Part shown: one piece after another, positions 52,201 through 61,649 of the stretch | Layout: each line of letters begins with the position of its first letter | Numbering within the stretch: the stretch's first letter is position 1 | Source of the DNA: Leishmania donovani | Lineage: Eukaryota > Euglenozoa > Kinetoplastea > Trypanosomatida > Trypanosomatidae | Length of the DNA stretch: 64,000 nt | Direction of reading: 5' to 3' | Assembly (NCBI RefSeq): GCF_000227135.1 | Contig: NC_018250.1 | Span: forward strand, 403,583 to 467,582 | Made by a program: the position numbers and the translations under genes | The notes under the pieces: generated by a model | What the model saw: the letters and a program-made list of their open reading frames with translations, nothing else | The model's database searches: none | Told to the model about the DNA's origin: nothing

Positions 52201-54904
52201 CACTGGCGCGGTCGGTGGAAGAGGCGTCCTGCGTCGCCGAAAGGGTCTGCGTAAATGACCGCTTCGCATGCGGCGAAGGGGCCTGCCGCGTCAGGGAGCG
52301 CGTCCGAAGACGTTCTTCGGCAGTCGACGACGGCAGCGCCGCAACGCCGGGCGCTGCGCCACTCCACGCGGTGGACGCCGTCGCTTTCATCCCGCCGGCC
52401 GCTGTCGAGAGGCGCGGCAGCATCGACGAGCGTGGCTGTCCAGAAGGCGTGCTTTGCGCACTGCAGCTCGCAGATGTCGATCGCGGGGACGAAGGCAACG
52501 AGTGCGCTGCCGCCTCCGGCGGCGGTCTACGTGACGGCCCCGCTTCGGCGACGCGGCCGCACTCGCCACTGCCGCCGTTCTCAGTGGCGTTGCGCTTGAG
52601 CCGATGTGCGTCGTGTGTACAAAGAGCGCTGATTCCGCGTGCTGGGGACGGCAAAGTCAGCTTGCCCATCCGTAGGCTGTGGGCGCGAAAACGGGAAAGG
52701 GGGAGGTGGCGTTGGTGGCCTTTGGCTGATGCAGCCATCCCAACCGTCGAGGAAGTGGAGACCGAGGACGGTGTCTGCGCATCGGCACCTGCAAGCCTCT
52801 CGGCCTCTCCTACCGCCTCATTCGATGCGCACGTCGTTGCAGCTGCCTCGGCCGATAGATGTGACACGTGAGCGAGGTACCGCTCTTCCTCCTCTTCAGT
52901 CGCTGCCGTCGATGCATCGCTCCCCTGACACGCGCCCTCGTCGCTCTCGGCGTCTGGCATCGCCTCTCGTAGCAGTGCCTCGGTGTCATGGCAGCAGACG
53001 AATATGAACTTGTGGTTGCCGAAGCACATGGCAGTGCAGGCGCAACCACCAACAGCACGCCGGGCGATAACCACGTAAAAGAGACCGAAGTACTCCCGGG
53101 CTGGCGCTTCGCCGTCGACCCCCTCGGTCACGCCTTCATCGGCTCTGCCCACTCCGCCGCGCACTTCTTGCCGAGCCCCTTTCCCATCCGGCGCGACATG
53201 AAAGGGCACCGCCTGTTCATCGTCCCCGCTCCGGACGTGCTGGGCGAGCAGGACGCATCGCGACATGAGAGCGAAGGCGCAGTGCGTAGGGTCGAATGAC
53301 AGGCACGCCTGTAAAAACGACTGTAAAGGCATCGGCACAGCGAGCGTGTAGTCGTCCAAGGCGTCGTGGGTGCTCAGCCCAGAGGAACTCCGACTGCCGT
53401 CAGTTGAGGCAGTCCGCCGTGCAGCTGAACCGTCACCGTTGGCCCCCTCACTGCTTGTGGTGGCGGCGGCCCCGCCCCCATCGACGGTGGCAAAGGATGC
53501 AGGACCTCCCGCACCGACGGCGTCTCGCACAGCGGCTGTGGTTGGCGATAAAGGAACGCTGGACGCGCTGCCGTGCCCCATCGCCAGCGATGCCACGACG
53601 ATGCCAGAGTCGCCACCACTGCTGCTGCGCCTCCCTGCGCCTCGGGATGGGCCCGCCGTAATGCGAGCGCGGCGCAGCACCCGCCGCAGAAGCTGCAGAT
53701 CTGCAACCACCTGCCCAGCAGCTTGGTGCTGAAGCGCGTGCTGGAGAGACCCGCCCCCCTGGGGGGCCGACGCGCTGCGGCGGCGCTGACGGTAACCTTG
53801 GCGCGGCCACGCCTGCCGCGGGCCAACGCCGCCACGGCGAACCGAAAACAGCAACGGCGAGAGCCATCGATACAGAACCACGTCGTGGTAGCTAGCCTCG
53901 ACCGTGACTTGCAGGTATTGTTGATACAAGGCGTTGACAACGAGGCCGCGAATATACTCCACGTGCTGCCCTGCCTTGTCCTCCGCCTCCTGCGCATCCA
54001 GCCACAGCTGCTGCAGAGTCCTTTGCACAAACTGCCGGCGGCGCTTGTGGACAACGCGGCTTTGGAGGCCTCCGCCACGGTGATCGGAGGGCGACGGCAG
54101 CGGTGGTGTCGCTTCTACGTCAGCTTGCAGGTTTTTGTTGGATGATGTAGGGGAGTCAACGCAAGGTGGGGCCGACGCGACGGCATCGCTGAGAGCGTTG
54201 GAGTGCTGCTGCGACCTCCTCAGTCTCTGATCTGCCAGAGCCACGTCCGAGCTTGCAGCTGCTGGCGTCGCCTCTCGGGTCAGTCGACGGCGCTTGTGTG
54301 AAGAGGTTCCCGAGTCGAAGAGTGCCGCAGCAACAGCGGGGGACGGCGACGATGCAGCAGCTACTGCGGTGACTGGCACGGAGCTGCACCGCTTCTTTTT
54401 CTCTCTTGCTCGCCTCCGCGATGAGCGCCTCGACACCGTCATGAAAGCCCTGTAGCCTTCGCTGGCCTTCTTCGTCGGCGACGATGCCCTCAAATCTGAA
54501 GCTTCGGTTCTCTTCCATTGATGAGCTGCCCACACCAGCGCGTGTTCATACCGCGTTCGCGCAACTGCGGCTGCTGTCACCGCCTGCCAAGCCCCGACGA
54601 GCCGCCGCGAGAGATTCAGGATCGCCTTTGTGTAGTCCGGCAGGAGCGTCGTGGCACTGCTAAGCTCCGCGAGTACGTAGCTGAACACCTGCAGTCGGCG
54701 TGTGCTGAGCCGCAGCGGAGGGCCAGGCTGCGCAACACTCTGGTCGCGTTCTCCAAAGGTGTCGTGGCCGCCACCGCCGTGACGTGGGCGGCGTGCAACG
54801 AGGATGCCATGACCGGTGGAGTCAAAGGCATGTGGAGAAAACGGCGGAGGGCGCGCCTCGCTGGAGAGATGCGTGGCAGGTGAGTGAGGTTCCATGTCAC
54901 TCAT
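46271..54904 (-). CDS. Giant protein with split FCP1/SCP-type phosphatase domain
   Basis: A single open frame of 2877 residues from an ATG at 54904 (a second ATG is three codons later). Most is Ser/Ala/Arg-rich low complexity, but three blocks match the HAD-type FCP1/SCP phosphatase domain. The catalytic DXDXT motif DMDRT lies at about 1890-1894 within KAVLVDMDRTLID. Next is the core YVRPGVRQFLYRV near 2150, with VVLVTKSTRSRTEAIL. Then comes the metal-site LDDAPQVWEE at about 2328. About 225 residues of low complexity separate DXDXT from the core, far more than in known FCP1/SCP enzymes. A basic cluster (RKRRRAAHADERQTKRRSR) suggests nuclear import. FCP1-type enzymes dephosphorylate the RNA polymerase II CTD; trypanosomatid CTDs lack heptads, so the substrate is open. 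All three catalytic motifs look intact. Confidence 0.8.
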   Translation of the reverse strand: MSDMEPHSPATHLSSEARPPPFSPHAFDSTGHGILVARRPRHGGGGHDTFGERDQSVAQPGPPLRLSTRRLQVFSYVLAELSSATTLLPDYTKAILNLSRRLVGAWQAVTAAAVARTRYEHALVWAAHQWKRTEASDLRASSPTKKASEGYRAFMTVSRRSSRRRAREKKKRCSSVPVTAVAAASSPSPAVAAALFDSGTSSHKRRRLTREATPAAASSDVALADQRLRRSQQHSNALSDAVASAPPCVDSPTSSNKNLQADVEATPPLPSPSDHRGGGLQSRVVHKRRRQFVQRTLQQLWLDAQEAEDKAGQHVEYIRGLVVNALYQQYLQVTVEASYHDVVLYRWLSPLLFSVRRGGVGPRQAWPRQGYRQRRRSASAPQGGGSLQHALQHQAAGQVVADLQLLRRVLRRARITAGPSRGAGRRSSSGGDSGIVVASLAMGHGSASSVPLSPTTAAVRDAVGAGGPASFATVDGGGAAATTSSEGANGDGSAARRTASTDGSRSSSGLSTHDALDDYTLAVPMPLQSFLQACLSFDPTHCAFALMSRCVLLAQHVRSGDDEQAVPFHVAPDGKGARQEVRGGVGRADEGVTEGVDGEAPAREYFGLFYVVIARRAVGGCACTAMCFGNHKFIFVCCHDTEALLREAMPDAESDEGACQGSDASTAATEEEEERYLAHVSHLSAEAAATTCASNEAVGEAERLAGADAQTPSSVSTSSTVGMAASAKGHQRHLPLSRFRAHSLRMGKLTLPSPARGISALCTHDAHRLKRNATENGGSGECGRVAEAGPSRRPPPEAAAHSLPSSPRSTSASCSAQSTPSGQPRSSMLPRLSTAAGGMKATASTAWSGAAPGVAALPSSTAEERLRTRSLTRQAPSPHAKRSFTQTLSATQDASSTDRASAAAPGHAYTAVTTAPLPPALRQPIRADVSSSAAPASDASLQSRSAPAESVPACSPLVPLLQGTASVFPGDDAVADEEDVDAEFSCASALNPLHTESSRHAVGGGLATCCTASAAHPMPDSALLPCRTSSSTLLTSSSFVAAFSDSEDDAQDADAADRARCLQQRHGLTAAYPDRIAGGDDERSTEEEDAAAEDGEEVFCGSSTQVFIVMHSVLCSCGAQDLTRGSGEATERAAAASTSFATAATPNFFEPSHARRRQLDTPLGDSTEGLPGRSSVPCAADADFPFSYFEQRVLLPPGSGHERRVGGGRSGGGDGKAAHPRAPLIETEQKSRSPRLPSAWAADPTDAPLGAACPRARAAAAEAAAARQKAAATVRDAGALPVEAAASSPPDAEESNLYDFAKDYSGPEPRGTSSCHRQHAFCAAGTSAVEPSEGDMAFAAELYARLQFWSLRGQDRSAYIDLSWTRQSRHERPEGEKWSAPSASHSRAGNTEAMEGLAEVDRQQPAAPFASYATGVDTPRREQAGMNQPAPDTRTSGMPAPGEASQSSLDSSMNASEGASSKNTIELPLRLLHCTVGTIELSDEALQAPPRAGARVRKRRRAAHADERQTKRRSRVAGSSGATEEEADDPLAKEAEECDEGRGSFPRLPPLMTVNARGKELLFEALREATEVVVCGVRESRAHTGYHDVLHQRCPPPPSSTSASAAPQNGAGVRSEGDTGQVGHDPRTDAAAATTTGTPSKSTWITTVNPWMAAAAAAQGCSFRVAAGTLSRDGRNPFAFDTHRHLGACGIVCWSQGDISHEEEAESSSADVSDDEAAMTMAVPTKDSAPDCAEETSGGATHHHDHVRRSDFSHMHKWRWPKLPANDHKQWRCELLKSEFRLARSRCLDCLLVDHTHGRPIAAITLAPWSWPRASFGLPSDAVYSGDDDGDDEEVPSRRCTERHCAGTKAADAPSPQEVVQRTIYVVVGFTHYIAPLWRHLREEKAVLVDMDRTLIDNAITERSAAERQRHLRHLHRVVAAAEGVAGAENPCVLWRRYPAAPSSERFAGAPLRLGRNDAPPLTEEELAESMVRGADGQQEGALHRDSRGYHLHGNGPFHSSHRRTEIAEDDGVLRPTMRQRHPHTREPLLSHAKATTGDTSALSSGGLLHCFMRRTASQRHSLGIVHYEECGAVRYTAASPSAVGPASAVDSPSKSRHDHGHSHLECRDTRETSCSSSADADALRSSSAKSATASATATSTPPARYLLDVVYVRPGVRQFLYRVATQWNIPVVLVTKSTRSRTEAILRQVLDPHRVLFTDMRSSVVTADEMLRWCDDLERRDDAVGRDEEAPAAPDVGFAGPVGGIPADHSSSATSSVPNQAHAHLVPLQTPAPRNTAERLARCRKGALRVVQFILDADAMAAARRAWRAPAWCDWPNRLPKPRSIAVLDDAPQVWEESDWPCTVNVAPYTLARVDPRAYFSRRGYATSLVLSCLYGSKCLVCSEGVLRLPEWQRADTSTSPSSPHTPSTTLSMPESRGHGAYRWPHCVCVCPPDHLRDLARAEEDVPVGYTNTSFSAAASDLSASVSAMLTALLWRMSNKDALCSSQQPLLLPTIEDSVATELAEQARGAESQVGASRRGGSRRRRRRRHACDLGATMAPVSEDRCEKALPSTATGADVLGLAGRAMRPGHVDTVDTEGIASLRSPPPAVLARATCHSFPSASASSSAQSASSPSSSSSVSSSNPSLPSTTDSLFSLEPLAWGAGFGHAAVNARTDTGSYTPSTMMTAASMPPTPMTFHAFPDLPLESRVLGGVAEADADEQHGLRISMGSLSANATASGRNTVRGESAALQTPPPDGYAVAITNGYEAPCLSSSAVDDVIPLEMQVVPSVLEPLSTPGSLSQCVEDVGGAPAMALIDSVSWSSGSHKALRSSRSFTSASRKGVVPITSVPGTFTERVVVDVDEPAPPGVCEAELQRPRHRLLDDPLDEVEDVTPL

Positions 54905-55747
54905 CCGTGCATTGTCGGTGTCAGTGGATGCCGCCAGCCACCCGCTACCTATCCCTGTAAGGCTAACCCGATGGCGCCAAAGTTAGCAAGATGCACTAAA
55001 GGAGTGTGTATAATGGTGCAGGAGGGAGGTGGTGTTGCTGTATGTGTGGTCATACGAGAAACGAGAGAGGTGACGTGGGGGGGGGGGAGGCTGCTGTTTC
55101 TCCTACCCGTGCAGCGAGGAGCCGGCGGCCGCGCGTGCAAGCTGTTCTCTCGCACCGCAAGCGTCCCCGCTCACATAGCGCTCACTTTTTCGTCTCTTTT
55201 TGCGTTGTCGCTCTCCCCTCTTCCCTCTTGTCCCCTGTGCGGTCGGACACGCGCCACGGGGCTGCTCTCATCATCATCTTTCGCCCTCATCAACGGCGCT
55301 TACGCCACCACGCAGACAGCAGATGAGGAAGAGAGGAAAGGCTATTGGAGGAGGAGGGGCGTAGCGAACGGTCTGTGTCTGCCTCATCATTGCATGGAGG
55401 AGGGGTATCCTTCTGTTTCTTTCCAGCTTCTCCAGCTCTGTACACCCACATGTTACGCACATACGCACGTACGCACACACGTGCACCCGCAAACAGAAAA
55501 CTAAAGTCCACGGCCAAACAGAAACGACAGGGACAAGAGAGCGCGCGCGCGCTCTCATTCATCAAAGCTGCAAACACCGCCGTCACCACCACAATCGCGT
55601 ACCCGACGGCCATCATCATCATCCACGAGAGCCGCCGCCGCACTCCCCCCCCCACACACACACACGCACACACACTTCGCCATTTGATTCGTGTCGAACA
55701 CAACGCCTCAAGACACGCCACTACCGAGGTCCCGGCCTCAGCCAGCC
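54905..55747. other. Intergenic region
   Basis: About 840 bp with no gene. It has a run of 11-12 G at 55077-55087 and (CA)n at 55652-55674. It holds the 5' UTR of the giant phosphatase-like gene. Confidence 0.55.
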
Positions 55748-58700
55748 TTACACTGAGCGGAGCATGTCCTCCAGCACATGCCGCTCGCCTTCGTGGCGCA
55801 GCAGCACCTCCTCCAGTCGCTCACACATCGCAAGAAGGTGTTCGGCCGGCGCCAGTACACGTGTCGTCGCAGCCGCTGCTGCCTCATTCACCTCCGCGGC
55901 CTTCATGCTGAGGTGTGGCGGGGTAGCAGCGAAAAGCAGCGGCGCCGTCGCAGGATTGGCGAGTTTCTTTGAGCTTCCGGCAGGTGCAGCTGCCGGGCCA
56001 CCGCGATCCGCCCTGCCGCCGCCCTCCTCGCTGTAGTCCTTTTCCAGTTTAAACGATATGTGGCGACGGCCTCGGCGGTGCAGCAGCAGTGCACACTGCG
56101 GGTCGACATCCCCTGCCACAGTGACAGAGATCCCACCGTCCGCCGCGTCCACCAGCCGCCCGCCTCCTTTGTCCTCCATCTCGGTCTTCACCTGCTTCCC
56201 CGGAGCAGACGACGTTGCCGGCACCCCGCCGCTGCCGCCGCTGAAGACACGATGCAAGTCCGTCGGCGTCTGCGCCGAGCTTCGCGACGTCTCGCTGGCC
56301 CCCTCTGCGTCACCATCGGCGCCGCCCTCGCCATTCAAATCACACCTCGGAAAGGGAATCGGCGGGAACGACGCGCACTGGCTCGGCACTGCCTCCTCCC
56401 TCTCCTCCTCGCCGCTGTCACCTTGCGTGCCGTCTGACGTCCGCGTCGCTGTGGCCCACTGCTGACTCAGCCGGGAAAGCGCTCCAGCCCGAAAGATACC
56501 CTGCAGCGCCGCCTCGCGCTCGTGCACGGAGGAGTGGAGATCGTAGCAGCCGGCCTGCACCACAGCGCGTCCTAGGTCATCCTTGGCCTCGTGGATGGCG
56601 ACGATGCCGTGCTCGGTGGCGTGGTCGATGATGAGGCGGAAGACGCGCACCTCCTTGGTCTGTCCCACTCGATACACCCGCGAGAGCGCCTGCGCGTCCC
56701 GCTGCGGATTGTAGTCCACATCCAGCAGAAAGACGGTGTCCGCCGCCTGCAGGTTCAGCCCTACACCGCCGGCGACTTTGCTGATCAGGAAGCAGCACGG
56801 CGCTGCCAGCGGCAGCGACGAGCCGTCTTCCTCATCGCATTGGCCATCCGCGTTCGGTGATGGCCTGCCTGTCGTGTCGGTGCTGGCGTGCTGAAGGCTG
56901 TGGCGGCGCTGTCGAGAAGTTGCGGGGTCGCCTTCCGCATCACCGCCGCCGCCACCCGCTTCCTCCGCCACGCCGTTTCCGCTGGCCACGGAGCTGTTGA
57001 AGCCCTGTATGTTTGCCTCCCGCTGTTGGACTGTAGTCCTGTCGTCCAGCCGCACGTACGGGATGCCGCGCATGCCGCACAGCGTCTCCACAATATGCAA
57101 ACCAGCGTCCATCCGCAGAGCACCAGGAACTTGTGATGTGTGCGCTGCAGAAAGCGCATCATGAAGTCCAGCACGAGCAGCTTTCCTGACGTGTACACCA
57201 CCTCCTCATCCACGTAAAAGAGCGACTGCGTTGTGTACGGGTGCAACAGGATCTTGCTGTACTGGATATTGGATTACCTGAGAGAGTGCCGGCGTGGTGC
57301 TTCTGCTCCGCCTCCTTCAACTGCGCGCTCTGAAAGGGGAGCAGTGGGCACAGCACAGCGTAGTCTCGGATGGGCGGCAGCGCCGTCTTGAGGATGCTCC
57401 TCTCCCGCCGCAAGATGAACGGCATCAGAAGTCGATGAACACGGCGGCACAGGAGGTTGTGCAGCTCGCGACCCTCCAGCGCGCTCGACCGACTCGCAGC
57501 GAGCAGTGCGCTATCCAGCTGTTCAAACAACTCACTCGGCACGAACGTGTTCGGAGCCAAAAAGCGCAGGAGCGAGAAGAGCTCCATCGTGTTTTTCTGC
57601 AACGGTGTGCCCGTCAAGACAAGCCGCGACACAGAGTGCAACTCGCACACCTTCTTGAAGAGGACACTGCGAGCGCACTTAATGCGCTGGGTCTCATCGA
57701 TGGCCACAACATGCCAGTCCACGCGGCTGGTCTGCCGCAGAGCCCCGCTGGGAGGCTTTGTCAGCATATCGTGGGGGATTACCACGACAGGGGTGGCGGG
57801 TGTGGCGCGGGAGGCGCCGCCGGGTGTCGGAGGCCGCTGCGTAAGTCGCTCAACGTGAGCGAGGAACTCGCCCATGCGAGACTCCCGCTCCGAGCGTGGG
57901 CCGTTCAGCACGTAAACGGTAAAGCGCTCCGCAGCGTCGACGCCCCCTGGGCACGGTGACACTGCAGCAGCGGTGTGGCGCCGGCTGAAGAACTGGAGCT
58001 CGCCGGCCCAATGTGGAAGAGTACTGAGAGGGGCGATGATGAGCACGGGGCGAAAAGTGCGGAGCTCTCTCTCCAGCTGGCGGTTCATCGGCAGCGAGAA
58101 TGTGGATACGCGTGTGTGTATGCGGAAGCGAGATGCCGTCGCAGTGCCGCGTCTATGACCGCGACCACGCGCAGCACCTTCGCCTCCTCGTCCGACTTGC
58201 TCGGGTTGAGGCTCTGCAGGTAGGTCTCCTCGCCAGCGGCGATGTGGTCCCCGCCGAGCGCCGTTTTTGAAGGCGCCGATCGCGCCGTCGTGGCTGCGCG
58301 ACTATCGGTGCCGGATAGACCGAAAAGCAGCCGCATGCGCGCCTCGTGTGCTTTCATGCACACTTGGTTGCGCACTCCGCGGCAGATGCGGCGCTGACGC
58401 TGCGCGCACACGCCCTCCTTGCGCTGATGGAGTGCGAGCACCGTTGTGGCGGCGCGTTGAGTCGGGATCTGGTGCATTACAGGCAACAATGCCCCCGCCT
58501 CCGTCGCACCCAGAGCTGCAGCTGACGCAGAAAGAGTAGGCGCGGCAACATCGGCGTAAAACGGAGACGTGAAGAGCGCGAGGCTGCGGCGAGACACGAC
58601 ATTGAGTGGCGCAAGTGCCCGATCGGTCTGCTGCGCCACCCCAGTAGAATCGCCGCCGCTCGTGACAATGCCCCCCTGTGCTTCAACCGTGAGCTCGGTG

Positions 58701-59431
58701 CTGGGTGGTGTGGATGCCGGGCAAGCTGCGATCGAGAGCTGCGCGGTGTGCGCATCATTGATGCTTTTCGCTGAGGCACGAGGAGAGCTGCAGTTCCGTG
58801 TAACTCCGCGCCATCGCACGCGCAACTGGGCCGCGGTCAGGCGTGCAGAACAGCCTGCCAAGCTCGAGCCCTCCGCTGATTTCCCAGTGGCGCCAAAGCT
58901 GTCTGTCACGTGTACGGCTGACTTCGCAGAAGACGCGTACAGCGCGCGCCACGGCGAAGTTAAGTCCTTCGTGAAGCGGATAGAAGGACCAGCTGTGGTG
59001 CTCGTTGCTGCCCAATAGTCAATTGCCGCCTGCGCCTTAGACAGCAGCGCGTCCGTGTACCGAGCCTCGAGACGCGCGCGGCCGCCACCACCACAGCCTC
59101 CACTGTCACCATTCGCGTGCAGTGAAACCTTCGAGGCGGAAGAAGAAGGTTCAAAGAACGAGTTTGTGCGGTACCCGCGTGCAGCAGTGGAAGCAGAGAA
59201 TGAAGATGTGGCGGTCGCGCTCAAGCGCCGAATAAAGGGCCGCGGATCACTTGGCTTCGCGGATGTCGCCGAAATCGCCTCACAGGCAATTGAGTAACCT
59301 GAAACCCGCGGCAAACCGCTCGCGGCGACACCGGTCGGGGATTGCGCTGCAGAGCTTGTGCTGCTGCCTGAAGCGCCACCATCCTCGGCGCTCGTGAGGC
59401 CCAAGAGCCGCGCCTGGCGACGAGTAAGCAT
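55748..59431 (-). pseudogene. SNF2-family chromatin-remodelling ATPase, disabled (motif I missing, two frameshifts)
   Basis: An N-terminal region (59431-58085, Met MLTRRQARLLG; the longer open frame begins at GTG) leads in one frame to a stop. The ATPase core continues in a second frame (58088 to about 57270) with APLSTLPHW (motif Ia), AIDETQRIK (motif II) and LTGTPLQKN (motif III). A third frame (about 57265-57120) carries NIQYSKILLHPY and GKLLVLDFMMRFLQ. The first frame then resumes (57112-55748) with ISKVAGGVGLNLQAADTV (motif V) and QALSRVYRVGQTKEV (motif VI). The GLGKT Walker A motif, expected just before motif Ia, is absent. At 58107-58084 a third frame reads IHILAADE, like the lead-in to motif I, so a deletion probably removed it. 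Loss of motif I alone would abolish ATPase activity. Confidence 0.75.
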
Positions 59432-60359
59432 CACACCACAAGCCGTAGCGTGAGAACAAGACGCACCACTGCCGACCTCCCCGCTCGCCCACCCCACCAC
59501 CCGCCTTTGAAAAAAGCGGCTTTGGAGCAGCGCAGTTCAGTCACGGCTGCAGCGACAAGCTGCCAGAGGCGGCGAGAGACCGGGCTTCGTGGAGAACGAA
59601 AAGCACGCATCCGTGCGCAGCTGCGCTTGCGTGTGTATGTGTGTGTGTGTGTGTGTTGGGGGGGGGGGTGCGTGTAGGTTGTTGATGTCGTTTTGCTCGG
59701 TCGGTGGTCCTCGTGCCCGCCCCAGGCTCAACTGGCCTCGACTCCCCCAGGGTCGTAAGGCAAAGACAGCAAGTGATGCGGAGAGGATGGTCGGTGCGCG
59801 TGCGCTATCGATGTATGGAGTGCACACCTGCACGTGTTCGAGGAGGCACAGTGCACGTAAGCGGCAGAAACGGGAAAAAGAAAGAGGAAGTGCTGTGCAA
59901 CAGATAAAAGCAGCTCCACGCACAGAGAGCGACACAGCGCACCAGAGCCCATGGCGAAGGAAGCAAAACGCACAATGTGGTGAGCCCATGCACATGGCAA
60001 GCGTGCTGTCCACTCGCTAGCGCTGCCCCGCGTCCCACGGATGGATTGGCTGCGATGAAAAGGGGTCACCCACAGCACCGAGCGAAGTCAGTGTCGACCA
60101 AAGAAAAAAATGTTTGTCGGTCAAAACACAGATGCACGCACGCACGCGCGCGCACATCTTTCGCTCCTTCACGGCTGACCCCATCTCGAGAGAGGAGAGA
60201 AGGGGGGCTTGAAGGAGTCTATGTAATGCAGCTTCATTTCTTCACCGTACAAAACCGAGCGTGTGAACGCATACTGCGCCCCAGCCATCCACACCTTTCG
60301 GGCCGCACACACATCGCCACGCACAAGATAGACACACATGCATACGCATACCCACGACT
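59432..60359. other. Intergenic region
   Basis: About 930 bp with no supported gene. It has (TG)n at 59637-59656 directly followed by a run of 11 G. Confidence 0.55.
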
Positions 60360-60833
60360 TCAGCAAAGACTCTTGAGCAGCTCACTCAACTTTGCTGCCT
60401 CCTCTCGTTGGCGCCGCACTTCCGCCTCGTCCGCGACGGCGTGCAGCTTGCCGATGATCTCTCGCTTCACGCGCATGAGCTGGTACGCCGGCAACTCTTT
60501 GGACGTGTCGCACTCCATCAAGTTGAGCACCTCGCGTGCGTTCTCCTTCATTGTGCGCTCCTTCGCCCCGACTGCCGGCGGCAGCAGGACACCGCAGACA
60601 ACGCTGAAGTACACCGTGACTCCGAGAATCACGCCGATCATCGAGTTCGCCACAATGCTGTTCCGCTCCAGAAAGCGATCCAGCTGTACCTTACGCCGGT
60701 AGTACCGGTGATGACGGCGCAGTATGGGATCTAGAAGGTACCAGAAAGTGTAGGTGGCCCACTTCAGGGTGGCGGTGGTTTGGTGGCCAATGTCCGGGAT
60801 GCGGGACCTCAGCGGCACGGATGAGCAGAACAT
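60360..60833 (-). CDS. Small single-span membrane protein, unknown function
   Basis: I place the start at the ATG at 60833 (157 residues); the longer open frame upstream reads through the (TG)n repeat as a Thr/His run and is not credible as protein. The N-terminal 60 residues are basic with aromatic clusters (YTFWYLLDPILRRHHRYYRR). One hydrophobic helix lies near residues 70-90 (SMIGVILGVTVYFSVVCGVLL). The C-terminal half is a charged helix with coiled-coil character (KREIIGKLHAVADEAEVRR and following), ending LLKSLC. No family is recognised. The basic N-terminus and short length fit an organellar membrane protein, such as a mitochondrial assembly factor or respiratory-complex subunit (inference). 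Confidence 0.65.
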   Translation of the reverse strand: MFCSSVPLRSRIPDIGHQTTATLKWATYTFWYLLDPILRRHHRYYRRKVQLDRFLERNSIVANSMIGVILGVTVYFSVVCGVLLPPAVGAKERTMKENAREVLNLMECDTSKELPAYQLMRVKREIIGKLHAVADEAEVRRQREEAAKLSELLKSLC

Positions 60834-60898
60834 TTTTGCTGTACTCTCCTGGTTGTACTTCCAAGCACTCAAGCGCACCAAATCGCATGCACCGACAG

Positions 60899-60941
<43 letters not shown>

Positions 60942-61649
60942 CCTGGGTAGCTTGTGGATAGGCGCGGAGTTCCAGCCACGGAGGTGAAAAGGTAGAGGGA
61001 AAGAGAGGGGCCGGCGCGCTCCGCACCAAAGCAAAGCCGCCGCAACTGTTGTTGCGGTTTTCGGTGTCTCTCTGCGTGTGGATGTGAGCTAGAGGACGCC
61101 GCTAAAGCACCCCTTCGTCGCAACTTCGGTTCGAGGTGGTGGTGTTTTGTGGTGTGACGGCGCGAGCCTTGCTCGGGCTTAGCTGGTTCTCTCGTCGTGC
61201 GCGCAGCCGTAGCAGTCACGCTGCGTGCGAAGACGTGAGATGGCGGACCGTGGCGATGATGGTGATGGGCATGGCGAGCATAAAGTAATAAGCAAGCGAA
61301 GAACCGAAGAATATGAGAAGTAGGAGGAGAGAGAGGCAACAGCAGACAGCGTTGCAAGTGGGATGGGCGTGGACGCGCGACAGCGCATGTATGGTGACCA
61401 TTCGCCATGCAGCGTACTCAAGGGAACGCCAGAGAACCAGGGAGAGAGCCGGTACCTTCATGACTCAGTCCACCAATGTATTTTTTTTTCTTTGAGAAAG
61501 AACGTGGTATGTAGGTGTGTAGAGGAAAGGAGCTAGGCGACCATACGCCCACGCGCACGCGTAAGCACGCGTAAAGGCCCGCAGAAAGAACACCAGAGCG
61601 CAAGAAACGAAAGAAATCTGTGATCGCACAACGGAGTATCCTTCGCGTC
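60834..61649. other. Intergenic region
   Basis: About 816 bp with no gene apart from the long (TG)n noted separately. It should contain the 3' UTR of the aminopeptidase gene and the 5' UTR of the small membrane protein gene. Confidence 0.55.
60902..60935. repeat. (TG)17 microsatellite
   Basis: About 34 bases of pure dinucleotide, some 70 bases upstream of the ATG at 60833, appearing as (CA)n in the transcribed 5' UTR. Confidence 0.9.
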
